Assembly: GCF_009299835.1 (NCBI RefSeq) | Contig: NZ_VKCZ01000006.1 | Location: 1 to 64,000 of the forward strand | DNA from: Microlunatus speluncae | Lineage (GTDB): Bacteria; Actinomycetota; Actinomycetes; Propionibacteriales; Propionibacteriaceae | Length of the DNA: 64,000 nt | Direction of reading: 5' to 3' | Shown here: positions 25,762 to 33,515 of the stretch, in pieces | How positions within the stretch are numbered: position 1 is the stretch's first letter | Layout: every line of letters begins with the position of its first letter | The notes under the pieces: generated by a model | Seen by the model: the letters and a program-made list of their open reading frames with translations, nothing else | Told to the model about the DNA's origin: nothing | Databases searched by the model: none | Translations under genes and position numbers: made by a program

Positions 25762-25843
25762 ACCGTCACAAATCGGGAGCGCAACGCCGATCCGAGCCGA
25801 AATCCGGGCCCGGCGATGCGTTGCGCTCCCGATTTGTGACGGT
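25762..25843. terminator. Perfect 26-bp stem between CGNR and DUF899 genes
   Basis: The left arm (25762-25787) begins ACCGTCACAAATCGGGAGCG and the right arm (25818-25843) is its exact reverse complement over 26 bases, with a 30-base loop. It lies 22 bases past the stop of the minus-strand CGNR gene and is the likely terminator of that gene. Perfect pairing over 26 bp is longer than a normal intrinsic terminator and suggests a recent or maintained repeat unit. Confidence 0.75.
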
Positions 25844-25864
25844 GCCCGGGCTAGAGCTCTGCGA

Positions 25865-26425
25865 TCAGTCCGTGTCGGCGCGGGCCACCCGGGCGGCGTA
25901 CGCACGCTTCATCTTGATGTGGTTGCCGCAGCCGGCCATGGAGCACCAGCGGCGCGACTGGTTCCGCGACGTGTCGTAGTAGGCCCAGCGGCAGGTGTCG
26001 CGGTCGCAGACCTTGAGCCGCGGCCAGGTGTGGGCCTCGGTCGCCTGCCGGATCGCCTCGAGCAGGCCGACCAGCGCTCGTTCGATCGCGGCGTCCCCGG
26101 CCGGCACCAACCGGTAGCCGCCCGGACCGAACGCCGCCCGAACCGGCAAGCCGGCGAGGATGCGGTTGCCCGCCTCGATGGCCGCACCGACCGCCTCGTG
26201 TCCGCCGTGTTCGAGCAGCATCGCGCGAATCCCCTCCCGGACCGCCCGGGCCGCCGTCAGGTCGGCCGCGGCGAGCCGGGCGGAGGCCGGCAGCAGTCCG
26301 CGGGCAACGAACCAATCCCGCAGGGCTGCCGGCCGGTCGAGGGTCTCGTCGTCGACCTGCGGCTCGTAGCTGTTGACGAAGTCGCGGAGCAGCACTACCT
26401 CGGCCGGAATCGCCTCGGGTGCCAT
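25865..26425 (-). CDS. CGNR zinc-finger (ABATE domain) regulator-like protein
   Basis: A 186-residue protein. An N-terminal ABATE domain (LLRDFVNSYEPQVDDETLD, RAVREGIRAMLL) precedes a C-terminal zinc knuckle CDRDTCRWAYYDTSRNQSRRW, then CSMAGCGNHIKMKRAY, with the diagnostic CGNR-type motif (here CGNH). The family is thought to bind nucleic acid and regulate stress genes. ATG 26425 is chosen over GTG 26434 because AGGAGG lies 8 bases before it. It is transcribed away from the LacI-type fragment. Confidence 0.85.
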   Translation of the reverse strand: MAPEAIPAEVVLLRDFVNSYEPQVDDETLDRPAALRDWFVARGLLPASARLAAADLTAARAVREGIRAMLLEHGGHEAVGAAIEAGNRILAGLPVRAAFGPGGYRLVPAGDAAIERALVGLLEAIRQATEAHTWPRLKVCDRDTCRWAYYDTSRNQSRRWCSMAGCGNHIKMKRAYAARVARADTD

Positions 26426-26489
26426 CGCGACCACCTCCTCTCACACCACCATAACGTCTTGACTGGTATGAATTCGTCGATCAGACTCA

Positions 26490-26503
26490 GAACACCGGTG
26501 TTC
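26490..26503. promoter_or_regulatory. LacI-type operator palindrome
   Basis: GAACACCGGTGTTC is a perfect 14-bp palindrome with the central CG step usual for LacI-family operators. It is followed by a second, partial GGTGTT-GGCC-GGTGTT arrangement to about 26519. It lies 55 bases before the LacI-type fragment, so autoregulation is plausible. Confidence 0.5.
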
Positions 26504-26557
26504 GGTGTTGGCCGGTGTTACGGGGGTTGGACCGCGAAGGACACGAAAGGGGCCGAG

Positions 26558-26917
26558 ATGGCCACGCTGCGCGACGTCGCCGACCGGGCCGGGGTGTCGA
26601 CCAAGACCGCGTCCAATGCGATCAACGGCTACACCCGGGTGAGCGATCACCTGCGCCGCCGGGTCGAGGCCGCGGTCGAGGAGCTCGACTACCGGCCCAA
26701 CCAGCTCGCCCGGGCCCTGCGCGGCGGGCGCGGCGACCTGCTGACCCTGGTGGTCCCGGCCGGCGGCGACGAGTTGATGATCACCGTCGCCCGGCAGGTG
26801 ATCATGGCGGCCGAGCAACTGGGCTGCGAGATCGTCACCGATCATCGTGACGCCACCGATCGGAACAGCCTGTTGATCTTGACGGCCGAGCGCCCAGCTC
26901 CCCCGCTCAGCGACTGA
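26558..26917 (+). CDS. LacI-family HTH fragment (truncated regulator)
   Basis: A 119-residue product. Residues 1-60 are an intact LacI-type DNA-binding domain with hinge (ATLRDVADRAGVSTKTASNAINGYTRVSDHLRRRV, then LDYRPNQLARALR). About 40 residues of the first strand-helix of the sugar-binding domain follow, then an unrelated tail and a stop, against about 340 residues for a full regulator. The A-S-N in the recognition helix replaces the usual V-S-R/N. A hairpin containing the TGA ends it, and a convergent sugar-importer gene follows. The full gene may have been cut by rearrangement, or a DNA-binding-only repressor may remain. Start ATG 26558, with GAAAGGGG before it. Confidence 0.7.
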   Translation: MATLRDVADRAGVSTKTASNAINGYTRVSDHLRRRVEAAVEELDYRPNQLARALRGGRGDLLTLVVPAGGDELMITVARQVIMAAEQLGCEIVTDHRDATDRNSLLILTAERPAPPLSD

Positions 26918-26922
26918 GCGGG
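26902..26922. terminator. Hairpin containing the LacI-fragment stop codon
   Basis: CCCGCTCAG (26902-26910), a 3-base loop and CTGAGCGGG (26914-26922) form a perfect stem. The TGA stop at 26915-26917 is inside the right arm, and the stop of the convergent sugar-binding protein gene follows at 26924, so it can serve both genes. Confidence 0.7.
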
Positions 26923-26923
26923 T

Positions 26924-28543
26924 TCAGTTCCGGCCCTGGATCGCCAGCGCCTCTTCGTACTCGTGCCGGATGGCGTCACCGCCGGACTTGCGCCAGTCGG
27001 CGACCGCCTGGTCCCAGCTGCCGAGGTCGGCCCGGCCGAGCTGGATGTCCTTGGTGGTGGCGTCCATCCGGGAGTCGAGGATCTTGCCGCGGGTCGACTG
27101 GGTCGGCGAGTAGGTGCCGTAGACGGGCTTGGTCGCCGCCGTCGGCAGGATCGCCTTGAGGTGGTTGTAGGCCACGTCGACCGCCTCGGGATGTCCCGGG
27201 AAGTAGACCGGGAAGCCGCCGTCGATCAGGTACTGGATCGGGAACTCACCCAGGCAGACCTCGCTGCCGCCGACCTCGGTCAGCACCGGGTCGGTGCCGT
27301 CGAGGGTGTAGTGACGGTCGGGCAGCCCGAACTTGCGGAACAGGTATTCCTGGGTGCCGAACGGGGCGGCCATCCAGTTGAGCACCCGGAGCAGCAGCCG
27401 GGTCCGCTCCGGTGAGCTCGGCTTGATCGTCGCGATCGAGTTGTTCGGTGAGCCGAGCAGGAACCGGCCGACATCCCCGTCGCGTTGCCGGGCGACCGGC
27501 AGCGAGATCGCGAAGCCCTCGACCGTGTTGCGCCGGTAGAAGCTCTGGATCGACGAGTACGTGTCCTGAGTCAGCACCGCCGAGCCCTGGCTGAACCAGA
27601 CCTTCTGGTTGTTCTTGGCGATGCCGTCCGGATGGATCAGCCCATCGGCCTGCAGCTTGGCCGTGATGCTCAGCATCTCCTTGTGCTCTTCGGTTTCCCG
27701 GCTGTGCACCAACTTGCCGTCGCGCACCTCCCAGTCGTTGGGCATGCCGAGCATCGCGGCCAGCGCCGCCGTCGGCGGGACGGCGAACGCCCACCGGTTC
27801 TGCTTCTCGTCGGTGATCGCGGCCGCCGCCTTGATCAACTCGTCGGCGTTCGGCGAACCAAGATCAACACCGAGCTGGTCCAACAGGTCCTGCCGGGCCA
27901 GCAGCAGGTTGGACGACATCACCCCTCGCTGGATCGGCACCGCCCGGATGCCGCCGGAATACACGCAGCCGCGCCAGGACTCGGCGGACAGGTTGGCCAG
28001 GAACGGATACTCCAGGATGGCGTCGCCGGACAGATGCTCGGTCAGGTCCTGGGCCCGCGCCTCGAGGAACTGCGGCAGGTAGGCGAAGCCGCCGTCGACG
28101 TTGAACATGTCGCCCAGGGTGTCGCCGGCCACCGCGGTGGCGAACTTGCTGCCCCAGTCGCTCGCCGCCGTGATGCTCAACCGCAGCGGCGATCCGAGCC
28201 TCTTGTTCAGCTCCTGCCAGTACGGGTTCCGGTCGGCCGTCGGCGGGATCGGGTTGGAGGTCTGCACCGTGCCGCTGATCTCGCTGCCGTCGCCCGGCGA
28301 GCCCTGGGTCGCCTGCGGCGGGTCGGCCGGGAACCGGTAGAAGCAGTCCGGCATCAGTTCGTGGGTCGTCGGCAGGTCCGGCTTCGGGCCGTCGAACCGC
28401 TGGTACGTCGGCAGCTCGACCGGACGGTTCAGCGCCGCGATGTCCTTGGACCGGGTCACCGTGGCGCAGCCGCTCAGGCCCGCCAGCCCGGCCGCGGCCG
28501 CCACGGATCCGCCGAGCAGCCCTCTTCTGCTGATCATGGTCAT
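26924..28543 (-). CDS. Sugar ABC importer substrate-binding lipoprotein (LplA-like)
   Basis: A 539-residue SBP_bac_1-type lipoprotein. SRRGLLGGSVAAAAGLAGLSGC is a Tat-like leader with lipobox Cys26. The large size and the PTADRNPYWQELNKRLGSPLRL and GSPNNSIATIKPSSPERTRLLLRVLNWMAAPFGTQEYLF blocks match LplA/YtcQ-type receptors for oligosaccharides such as uronic-acid or plant polymers. ATG 28543 overlaps the upstream permease stop (ATGA). It is the third gene of a permease-permease-receptor operon read leftwards. No ATPase gene is present. Confidence 0.88.
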   Translation of the reverse strand: MTMISRRGLLGGSVAAAAGLAGLSGCATVTRSKDIAALNRPVELPTYQRFDGPKPDLPTTHELMPDCFYRFPADPPQATQGSPGDGSEISGTVQTSNPIPPTADRNPYWQELNKRLGSPLRLSITAASDWGSKFATAVAGDTLGDMFNVDGGFAYLPQFLEARAQDLTEHLSGDAILEYPFLANLSAESWRGCVYSGGIRAVPIQRGVMSSNLLLARQDLLDQLGVDLGSPNADELIKAAAAITDEKQNRWAFAVPPTAALAAMLGMPNDWEVRDGKLVHSRETEEHKEMLSITAKLQADGLIHPDGIAKNNQKVWFSQGSAVLTQDTYSSIQSFYRRNTVEGFAISLPVARQRDGDVGRFLLGSPNNSIATIKPSSPERTRLLLRVLNWMAAPFGTQEYLFRKFGLPDRHYTLDGTDPVLTEVGGSEVCLGEFPIQYLIDGGFPVYFPGHPEAVDVAYNHLKAILPTAATKPVYGTYSPTQSTRGKILDSRMDATTKDIQLGRADLGSWDQAVADWRKSGGDAIRHEYEEALAIQGRN

Positions 28544-29466
28544 CCCTTCACCGCCCCGGTCAGCATGCCCTTGGCGAAGTGCCGCTGCAGGAACGGGTAG
28601 ACGATCAGGATCGGGACCAGGGAGATCACCAGGATCGCCATCTGGATCGACTCCTGCGGTGGCAGCTGATCGGCCGCCGCGCCGCCGAGATCGCCGCTGC
28701 TGAGCTCAGTGTTGTTGATCACGTACGTCCGCAGCACCAACTGCAGCGGCCACTTCGCCGTGTCGCTGATGTAGAGCAGGGCGCTGAAGAACGCGTTCCA
28801 GTAGCCGACCGCGTAGAACAGTCCGATCACCGCGAGCACGGCGCGGGACAGCGGCAGCACGACCGACCAGAAGATCCGGAGATCACCGGCACCGTCGATC
28901 CGGGCCGCGTCGACGACCTCGTCCGGGATGCCCATGAAGAACGAGCGCAGGATGATCACGTTGAAACCGCTGATCGCGGTCGGCAGGATCAGCGCCCAGA
29001 GCGAGTCGAGGAGGCCGAACTGCTTCACCACCAGATAGTTCGGGATCAGGCCCGGACTGAACAGGAGACTGAACAGGACGATCATCAGGATCGGCCGCTG
29101 GCCGAACGAGCCCGGCCGGCTGAGCGAGTAGGCCAGCATGGTGGAGCCGGCCAGGCTGACCAGGGTGCCGCCGATCGTGATCAGGAAGCTGACCAGCAGC
29201 GCCTGCAGGACGACGCCGCCGTTGAAGATCGTCCGGTAGGCGTCCAGATGGATGCCGTCCGGCCAGAGCACGAAGCCGCCGGAGTTGGTGACGTGGGACT
29301 GGCTGGCGATGCTGGTCGAGATCACGCCGACGAACGGGATGATCACCAGCAGGCAGGCCACCACCAGCACGATCGCCTTGATCGCCCGGACTGGGACGCT
29401 CGGCGCGTCGATCGGCCGCCGGCGCCTGCCTCGCGGTGGCGTCACGAGATTCTGTGTGGTCGTCAT
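28540..29466 (-). CDS. Sugar ABC importer permease (LplC/MalG-like)
   Basis: A 308-residue permease with six helices. The coupling loop is VVDAARIDGAGDLRIFWSVVLPLSRAVLA and the tail VYPFLQRHFAKGMLTGAVKG is the standard C-terminus of this subfamily. ATG 29466 is chosen for the ATGA overlap with the upstream permease and the normal N-terminus; the frame is open further upstream. The VINNTELSSGD and QLPPQESIQMAILVISLVPILIVYPF region fits LplC permeases. It is the second gene of the operon. Confidence 0.9.
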   Translation of the reverse strand: MTTTQNLVTPPRGRRRRPIDAPSVPVRAIKAIVLVVACLLVIIPFVGVISTSIASQSHVTNSGGFVLWPDGIHLDAYRTIFNGGVVLQALLVSFLITIGGTLVSLAGSTMLAYSLSRPGSFGQRPILMIVLFSLLFSPGLIPNYLVVKQFGLLDSLWALILPTAISGFNVIILRSFFMGIPDEVVDAARIDGAGDLRIFWSVVLPLSRAVLAVIGLFYAVGYWNAFFSALLYISDTAKWPLQLVLRTYVINNTELSSGDLGGAAADQLPPQESIQMAILVISLVPILIVYPFLQRHFAKGMLTGAVKG

Positions 29467-30503
29467 TGCTTCTGATACACCCCCGCCTCGCCGAACACGT
29501 GCGCGATCTTGTTGGCCCCCAGCACCAGCGCGACGCCGACCAGGCCCTTGACCAGGCCGACCGCGGCCGACACGCCCCACTGGCCGGCCAGGACGCCGTT
29601 GTTGTAGACGTAGGTGTCCAACACCTCACTGGCCGGTCTGCCGACGAAGCCTTGCTGCAGGACGATCTGCTCGAAGCCGACGGTGAGCGAGTCGCCCAGC
29701 CGCAAGATCAACAACAGGATGATCAGGCCGCGGATCCCGGGCAGCGTGACGTGCCACAGCTGGCGCCAGCGCGAGGCTCCGTCGACCCGCGCCGCCTCGT
29801 ACAGGGCGGGATCGATCTGGGTCAGCGCGGCCAGGAACAAGATCGTCCCCCACCCGGTGTCCTTCCAGATCACCTGGCTGGTCAGCAGGGTGATGAAGGT
29901 GTCCGGGTTGCCGAGGAAGTCGACGGTCTCGATCCCCTGCGACCGGAACAGGTTGTTGATCAAGCCGCTGCCACCGAGGATCTGCTGGAAGATCGCGATC
30001 ACGATCACCCAGGACAGGAAGTGCGGCAGGTAGAGCACCGACTGGACGATCCGCTTGATCCGCTCCGACAGCAGGCTGTTCAGCAGCAGGGCCAGGGCGA
30101 TCGGCGCGGGGAAGACGAACACCACCTGGACCAGAGTGATCACCAGGGTGTTGCGCAGCGCGTTGAGGAACTCGAGATCGCCGTTGAAGATCACGGCGAA
30201 GTTCTCGAAGCCGACCCACGGGCTGCGGCCCAGCGGGACGAACGGCAGGTATTCCTGGAAGGCGATCAGATTGCCCAGCAGCGGCAGGTAGTGAAAGGCC
30301 AGCAGCAGGCCCAGACCCGGGATCGCCATCAACAGCAGCACCTTGTCCCGCCGGGCGCGAGCCCACCAGGAGAGGGCCGGTTTCTGCGGTCGCGGCACGG
30401 CCGGCGGCGACGATCTCGCCACCGCGCCGGGGTCCTCGACCTCGATGGTGTCAGGTCCGCCAGTGTCCGGGACTGTCGTCCGGTCTGTTCGGGCCACGCG
30501 CAT
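29463..30503 (-). CDS. Sugar ABC importer permease (LplB/MalF-like)
   Basis: A 346-residue permease with a 50-residue polar N-terminus, then six helices (KVLLLMAIPGLGLLLAFHYLPLLGNLIAFQEY and onward). The coupling loop is YEAARVDGASRWRQLWHVTLPGIRG. It starts at ATG 30503; a GTG at 30497 has better spacing from the AAGGGG ribosome site and is an alternative. It is the first gene of the operon, and its stop overlaps the next start by four bases. An inverted repeat likely to be an operator lies upstream at 30563-30589. Confidence 0.9.
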   Translation of the reverse strand: MRVARTDRTTVPDTGGPDTIEVEDPGAVARSSPPAVPRPQKPALSWWARARRDKVLLLMAIPGLGLLLAFHYLPLLGNLIAFQEYLPFVPLGRSPWVGFENFAVIFNGDLEFLNALRNTLVITLVQVVFVFPAPIALALLLNSLLSERIKRIVQSVLYLPHFLSWVIVIAIFQQILGGSGLINNLFRSQGIETVDFLGNPDTFITLLTSQVIWKDTGWGTILFLAALTQIDPALYEAARVDGASRWRQLWHVTLPGIRGLIILLLILRLGDSLTVGFEQIVLQQGFVGRPASEVLDTYVYNNGVLAGQWGVSAAVGLVKGLVGVALVLGANKIAHVFGEAGVYQKQ

Positions 30504-30562
30504 CCCCTTCGCATCCTCGTCGGCTGCCGATCCCCTTCACCCTGCAGCAGACGTCTGCAACG

Positions 30563-30589
30563 TGGCAACCGTTTGTCATCCGATTGCCA
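30563..30589. promoter_or_regulatory. Candidate operator of the LplB-type sugar operon
   Basis: TGGCAA and TTGCCA form an inverted repeat with 15 bases between, and an internal CAACCGTTTG-like block gives it a LacI-family look. It lies 60 bases upstream of the minus-strand importer operon and 140 bases upstream of the divergent O-methyltransferase gene. Confidence 0.4.
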
Positions 30590-30726
30590 AAACGAATTGA
30601 AATATTCGATCCCGCTGCCCGCTGTCCGAGAGAGCGGTTTCACGGGACCGTATCATCCCGGCCGAATCCTGGCGACTTGTCGCCAGCCCGGCGGCCCGGA
30701 CGACCCCGGCCGGACAGGATCGGTCT

Positions 30727-31716
30727 ATGGACGATGTTGCGCTCGAAGCCTGGACAGTGATCGATCTGGTCACTCCGCTGGCGGTACGGATCGCCGCCAC
30801 GACCGGTCTGCTCGGCCGCATCGTCGACGCCCCGGTACCGATTCCCGAACTGGCCGCCGAACTGGCGCTGACCGAGGACGTACTGCGCCGTCTGCTGCGG
30901 CCGCTGGCCGTCCGGCAGGTGGTCCGGCTGGAGGGCGACCGGGCCGTCGCGACCGAGGTCGGGCGCGCCCTCGCCGACGGGCCGACCGGGGCGTTCTCGG
31001 CCCGGCTGGACTGGGCCGGTGCGGCCGGCGAGCTGGACCGGCTCGTGATCAGCGAGGCCCTGTCCGCCGTCCGGGGCGCTGCCCCGGACCGGCTGTGGGA
31101 CCGGCTGGACCGGGATCCGGAGCTCAGCCGGTCCTTCGACGCCCTGATGTCGGCCCGGGCCACCGAATGGATCGCGCCGGTGGCGGCCCATCCGCTGTGG
31201 TCCGGAGTTGATCACGTGCTGGAGCTCGGCGGCGGTCGCGGGCATCTGCTGCGCGCCCTGCTCGACGCCTGGCCCCGGTTGCGCGGCACCCTGCTGGACC
31301 GGGCGGCCGTGATCACCGATCTGGCCGGATCAGAAGCGGTTGCCGCTGGCCGGCTCCGGCTCGAGCCCGGCGACTTCTTCGGCGACGTACCCACCGGTGC
31401 CGACGTCTACCTGCTCGCGCACGTCCTGCACGACTGGGACGACGAACAGGCGATCCGGATCCTCGCCTCGGCCGCCCGCGCCGCCGGGCCGCACGGCCGG
31501 GTCGTCGTCGTTGAACGCGTCGTCCCGGAGCAGCTCACGGCCGACGCGGCGACGCTCGAGACGGCGATCCAGGATCTCCGGCTGTTCGTCCTCTTCGGCG
31601 GCGGCGAACGTACCGAACAGCAGTTCCGCACCATGGCCGATCGGGCCGGCCTCGCTCTCGGGAGCATCGATCCACTGACCGGCCACAGGCAGCTGCTGGT
31701 CTTCCGGGCCACCTGA
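30727..31716 (+). CDS. SAM-dependent O-methyltransferase (class I, plant-type)
   Basis: A 329-residue enzyme. The N-terminal winged-helix dimerisation domain (PIPELAAELALTEDVLRRLLRPLAVRQVV) is followed by a Rossmann domain with VLELGGGRGHLL as the SAM motif, then LAHVLHDWDDEQAIRIL (catalytic His-Asp of the acetylserotonin/caffeate-type family) and VVVVERVVPEQ. It likely methylates a hydroxyl on a small aromatic or polyketide metabolite in the cytoplasm. No biosynthetic genes are beside it, so the substrate is unknown. It converges on the regulator gene at 31734 with an 18-bp gap. Confidence 0.87.
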   Translation: MDDVALEAWTVIDLVTPLAVRIAATTGLLGRIVDAPVPIPELAAELALTEDVLRRLLRPLAVRQVVRLEGDRAVATEVGRALADGPTGAFSARLDWAGAAGELDRLVISEALSAVRGAAPDRLWDRLDRDPELSRSFDALMSARATEWIAPVAAHPLWSGVDHVLELGGGRGHLLRALLDAWPRLRGTLLDRAAVITDLAGSEAVAAGRLRLEPGDFFGDVPTGADVYLLAHVLHDWDDEQAIRILASAARAAGPHGRVVVVERVVPEQLTADAATLETAIQDLRLFVLFGGGERTEQQFRTMADRAGLALGSIDPLTGHRQLLVFRAT

Positions 31717-31733
31717 TGTGGCGCGGGGGGGGG

Positions 31734-32468
31734 TTAGAGGAGGCCGCGGCGGTTGGCTTCGGCGCCGGCCTGGAAGCGGCTCTGGACGCCGAGGAAGGTG
31801 AGCAGCTCGCGGACCCGGCGGCTGTAGCTGCGGTCGGAGATGCCGAGCTTGCGGCAGGCCACCAGGTCGGTCTCGCCGGCGGCAAGCAGCGGCAGCACCG
31901 GGGCCAGGTGCGGCGGCAGCTGTCCCGACTCGTCGTCGATCCGCGTACCGCGCCGCCAGAGATCACGATGCAGGGTGACCAGGGTGTCGACCAGCAGCCG
32001 GTCGCTGATGATCGCGAAGCCGTTCGCCAGGACCGTCCGGTCGACCGCCATCACGGCGAGCCGGCGATCGAGGATGGACACCTTGAACGGGACCCGGTCC
32101 AGCACCCGAGCCTGCCCGCCCTCCCGGTGCACGATCGCGCCGGTGGCCCGATCCGCGGCCAGGCCCCGGCGCGACGTCACCTGACGGACCGCCGCGCCGC
32201 GGCGCAGGGCCGCCCGCAACGTGGCCGGGCCGCGGAGCTGAATCCGTTCCGGTACGGCGTTCTCGACCAGCCAACTGGTGTCGTCGATGCCGAGGAACTC
32301 CCGCTCGACGCCGCGGCGCAGGTCGGCGATGACGTTCCACATCTCGCAGCCACGGCCCCGGATCAGCTGCGCCGGTGGGGCCAGCCGCCGCTGCACCCGG
32401 AAGCGATGGTGGTCCAGCGCCTCGTCCAGACGTTCCAGTGCTGTCGATACCCCCACTGCTACATCCAC
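31734..32468 (-). CDS. LuxR-type HTH regulator with TrmB-like sensor half
   Basis: A 244-residue transcription factor. Residues 180-240 are a LuxR/GerE-like helix-turn-helix (LPLLAAGETDLVACRKLGISDRSYSRRVRELLTFLGVQSRF). The preceding 170 residues contain helix- and strand-rich blocks (IVHREGGQARVLDRVPFKVSILDRRLAVMAVD) like the effector half of streptomycete regulators of that group. It lacks an N-terminal receiver domain. The start is taken as GTG 32468. It lies next to an AraC-type regulator in the same orientation and converges on the O-methyltransferase gene. Its target is not evident. Confidence 0.75.
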   Translation of the reverse strand: MDVAVGVSTALERLDEALDHHRFRVQRRLAPPAQLIRGRGCEMWNVIADLRRGVEREFLGIDDTSWLVENAVPERIQLRGPATLRAALRRGAAVRQVTSRRGLAADRATGAIVHREGGQARVLDRVPFKVSILDRRLAVMAVDRTVLANGFAIISDRLLVDTLVTLHRDLWRRGTRIDDESGQLPPHLAPVLPLLAAGETDLVACRKLGISDRSYSRRVRELLTFLGVQSRFQAGAEANRRGLL

Positions 32469-32531
32469 CGTCGCCTCGTCGTTCTGGTCCGGACCGGTCC
32501 TTCGTAGTTTAGAACCGGTGTAGGGCGGAAA

Positions 32532-33422
32532 TCAGAGGCTCAGCAGCCGGCCGGCCAGCGGCAGCAGGCCGCCGAGCCGGAGCGGCTCCAGTGGGTCGAC
32601 CGGGTCGGCGGTACCGCGATAGCGGCCGGGCGGGCAACCGTAGGCCTGCCGGAACCGGCGGGAGAAGTGGTACGGATTCGTGTAGCCGACCTGCCGGGCC
32701 ACCTCGGCCAGCCCGGCGTTGCTGCGCTGCAGCGAGACCGCGCCGCGAGCCAGCCGGATCAGCTCGAAGCAGCGCGCCGGCCCGGTGCCGTAGTGATCAC
32801 GAAACACCCGGTGCAGGTGCCCGGAGGAGACGCCGATCGCCCCGCACAGCTCCTCGACCGGCACGATCCGCATCCCGTCGGCCGCCCAGAGCGACCGGAC
32901 CCGGTCCACCGCTGCCGCGACCTGGGTCGGCAGGTCGGGCTCGGCGGCGGCCAGCGGGCCGGTGACGTACAGGTCGACGAGCAGGGTGACCAACTCGTCG
33001 CTGCGCCGCCGGGCCGCGTCGGTGCCCAGGCCGGCGAGCTCGAGCAGGTAGTCGCAGATGCCGCTCAGGATCGGCGCAGTGACCAGGTCCCGGACCATCG
33101 GCCAGCGCCAGGTCGGTGGCAGTCCGGCCGGATCGGTGATCATGAAATGGATGAAGGCGTGCCGGGTCGCCCGGCGCGGATCCCACTGGAAGGTGTCCCG
33201 GGTGCCGGGCGTCGCCAGCACCAGCTGGCCGGGCCGCAGCGGCGTCGTGCCGGCCTCGAGCTCGCCGGCGCGAGGGCGGGACCAGATATGCCGGGCCGAC
33301 CCGGTCAACAGCCAGACCAGCTCGAAACTGGACAGGGTTCGTGGCCCGTACACATCTCCTGGGGGATAATCAGCGAACAGCACGGTCCCGGCGGTCTGCA
33401 CCCGAAGCGGCCCTGATGTCAC
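32532..33422 (-). CDS. AraC-family regulator (divergent to PhyH-type gene)
   Basis: A 296-residue regulator. A cupin-like N-terminal sensor half (VLFADYPPGDVYGPRTL, LRPGQLVLATPGTRDTFQWD) precedes two C-terminal helix-turn-helix motifs (VEELCGAIGVSSGHLHRVFRDHYG and LAEVARQVGYTNPYHFSRRFRQAYGCPPGRYR). AraC proteins of this type bind sugars or related ligands. It is divergent from a phytanoyl-CoA-dioxygenase-like gene with 93 bp between, so it most likely controls that gene. Start GTG 33422. Confidence 0.87.
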   Translation of the reverse strand: MTSGPLRVQTAGTVLFADYPPGDVYGPRTLSSFELVWLLTGSARHIWSRPRAGELEAGTTPLRPGQLVLATPGTRDTFQWDPRRATRHAFIHFMITDPAGLPPTWRWPMVRDLVTAPILSGICDYLLELAGLGTDAARRRSDELVTLLVDLYVTGPLAAAEPDLPTQVAAAVDRVRSLWAADGMRIVPVEELCGAIGVSSGHLHRVFRDHYGTGPARCFELIRLARGAVSLQRSNAGLAEVARQVGYTNPYHFSRRFRQAYGCPPGRYRGTADPVDPLEPLRLGGLLPLAGRLLSL

Positions 33423-33515
33423 GATCAGATATTAGTTCGCGGCTTTCCGCTATTGGCCGGATCGATCGGCCTTGGCACTGTGTTGATCAACGACCCAGAC
33501 CTCGAGGGGGCCACC

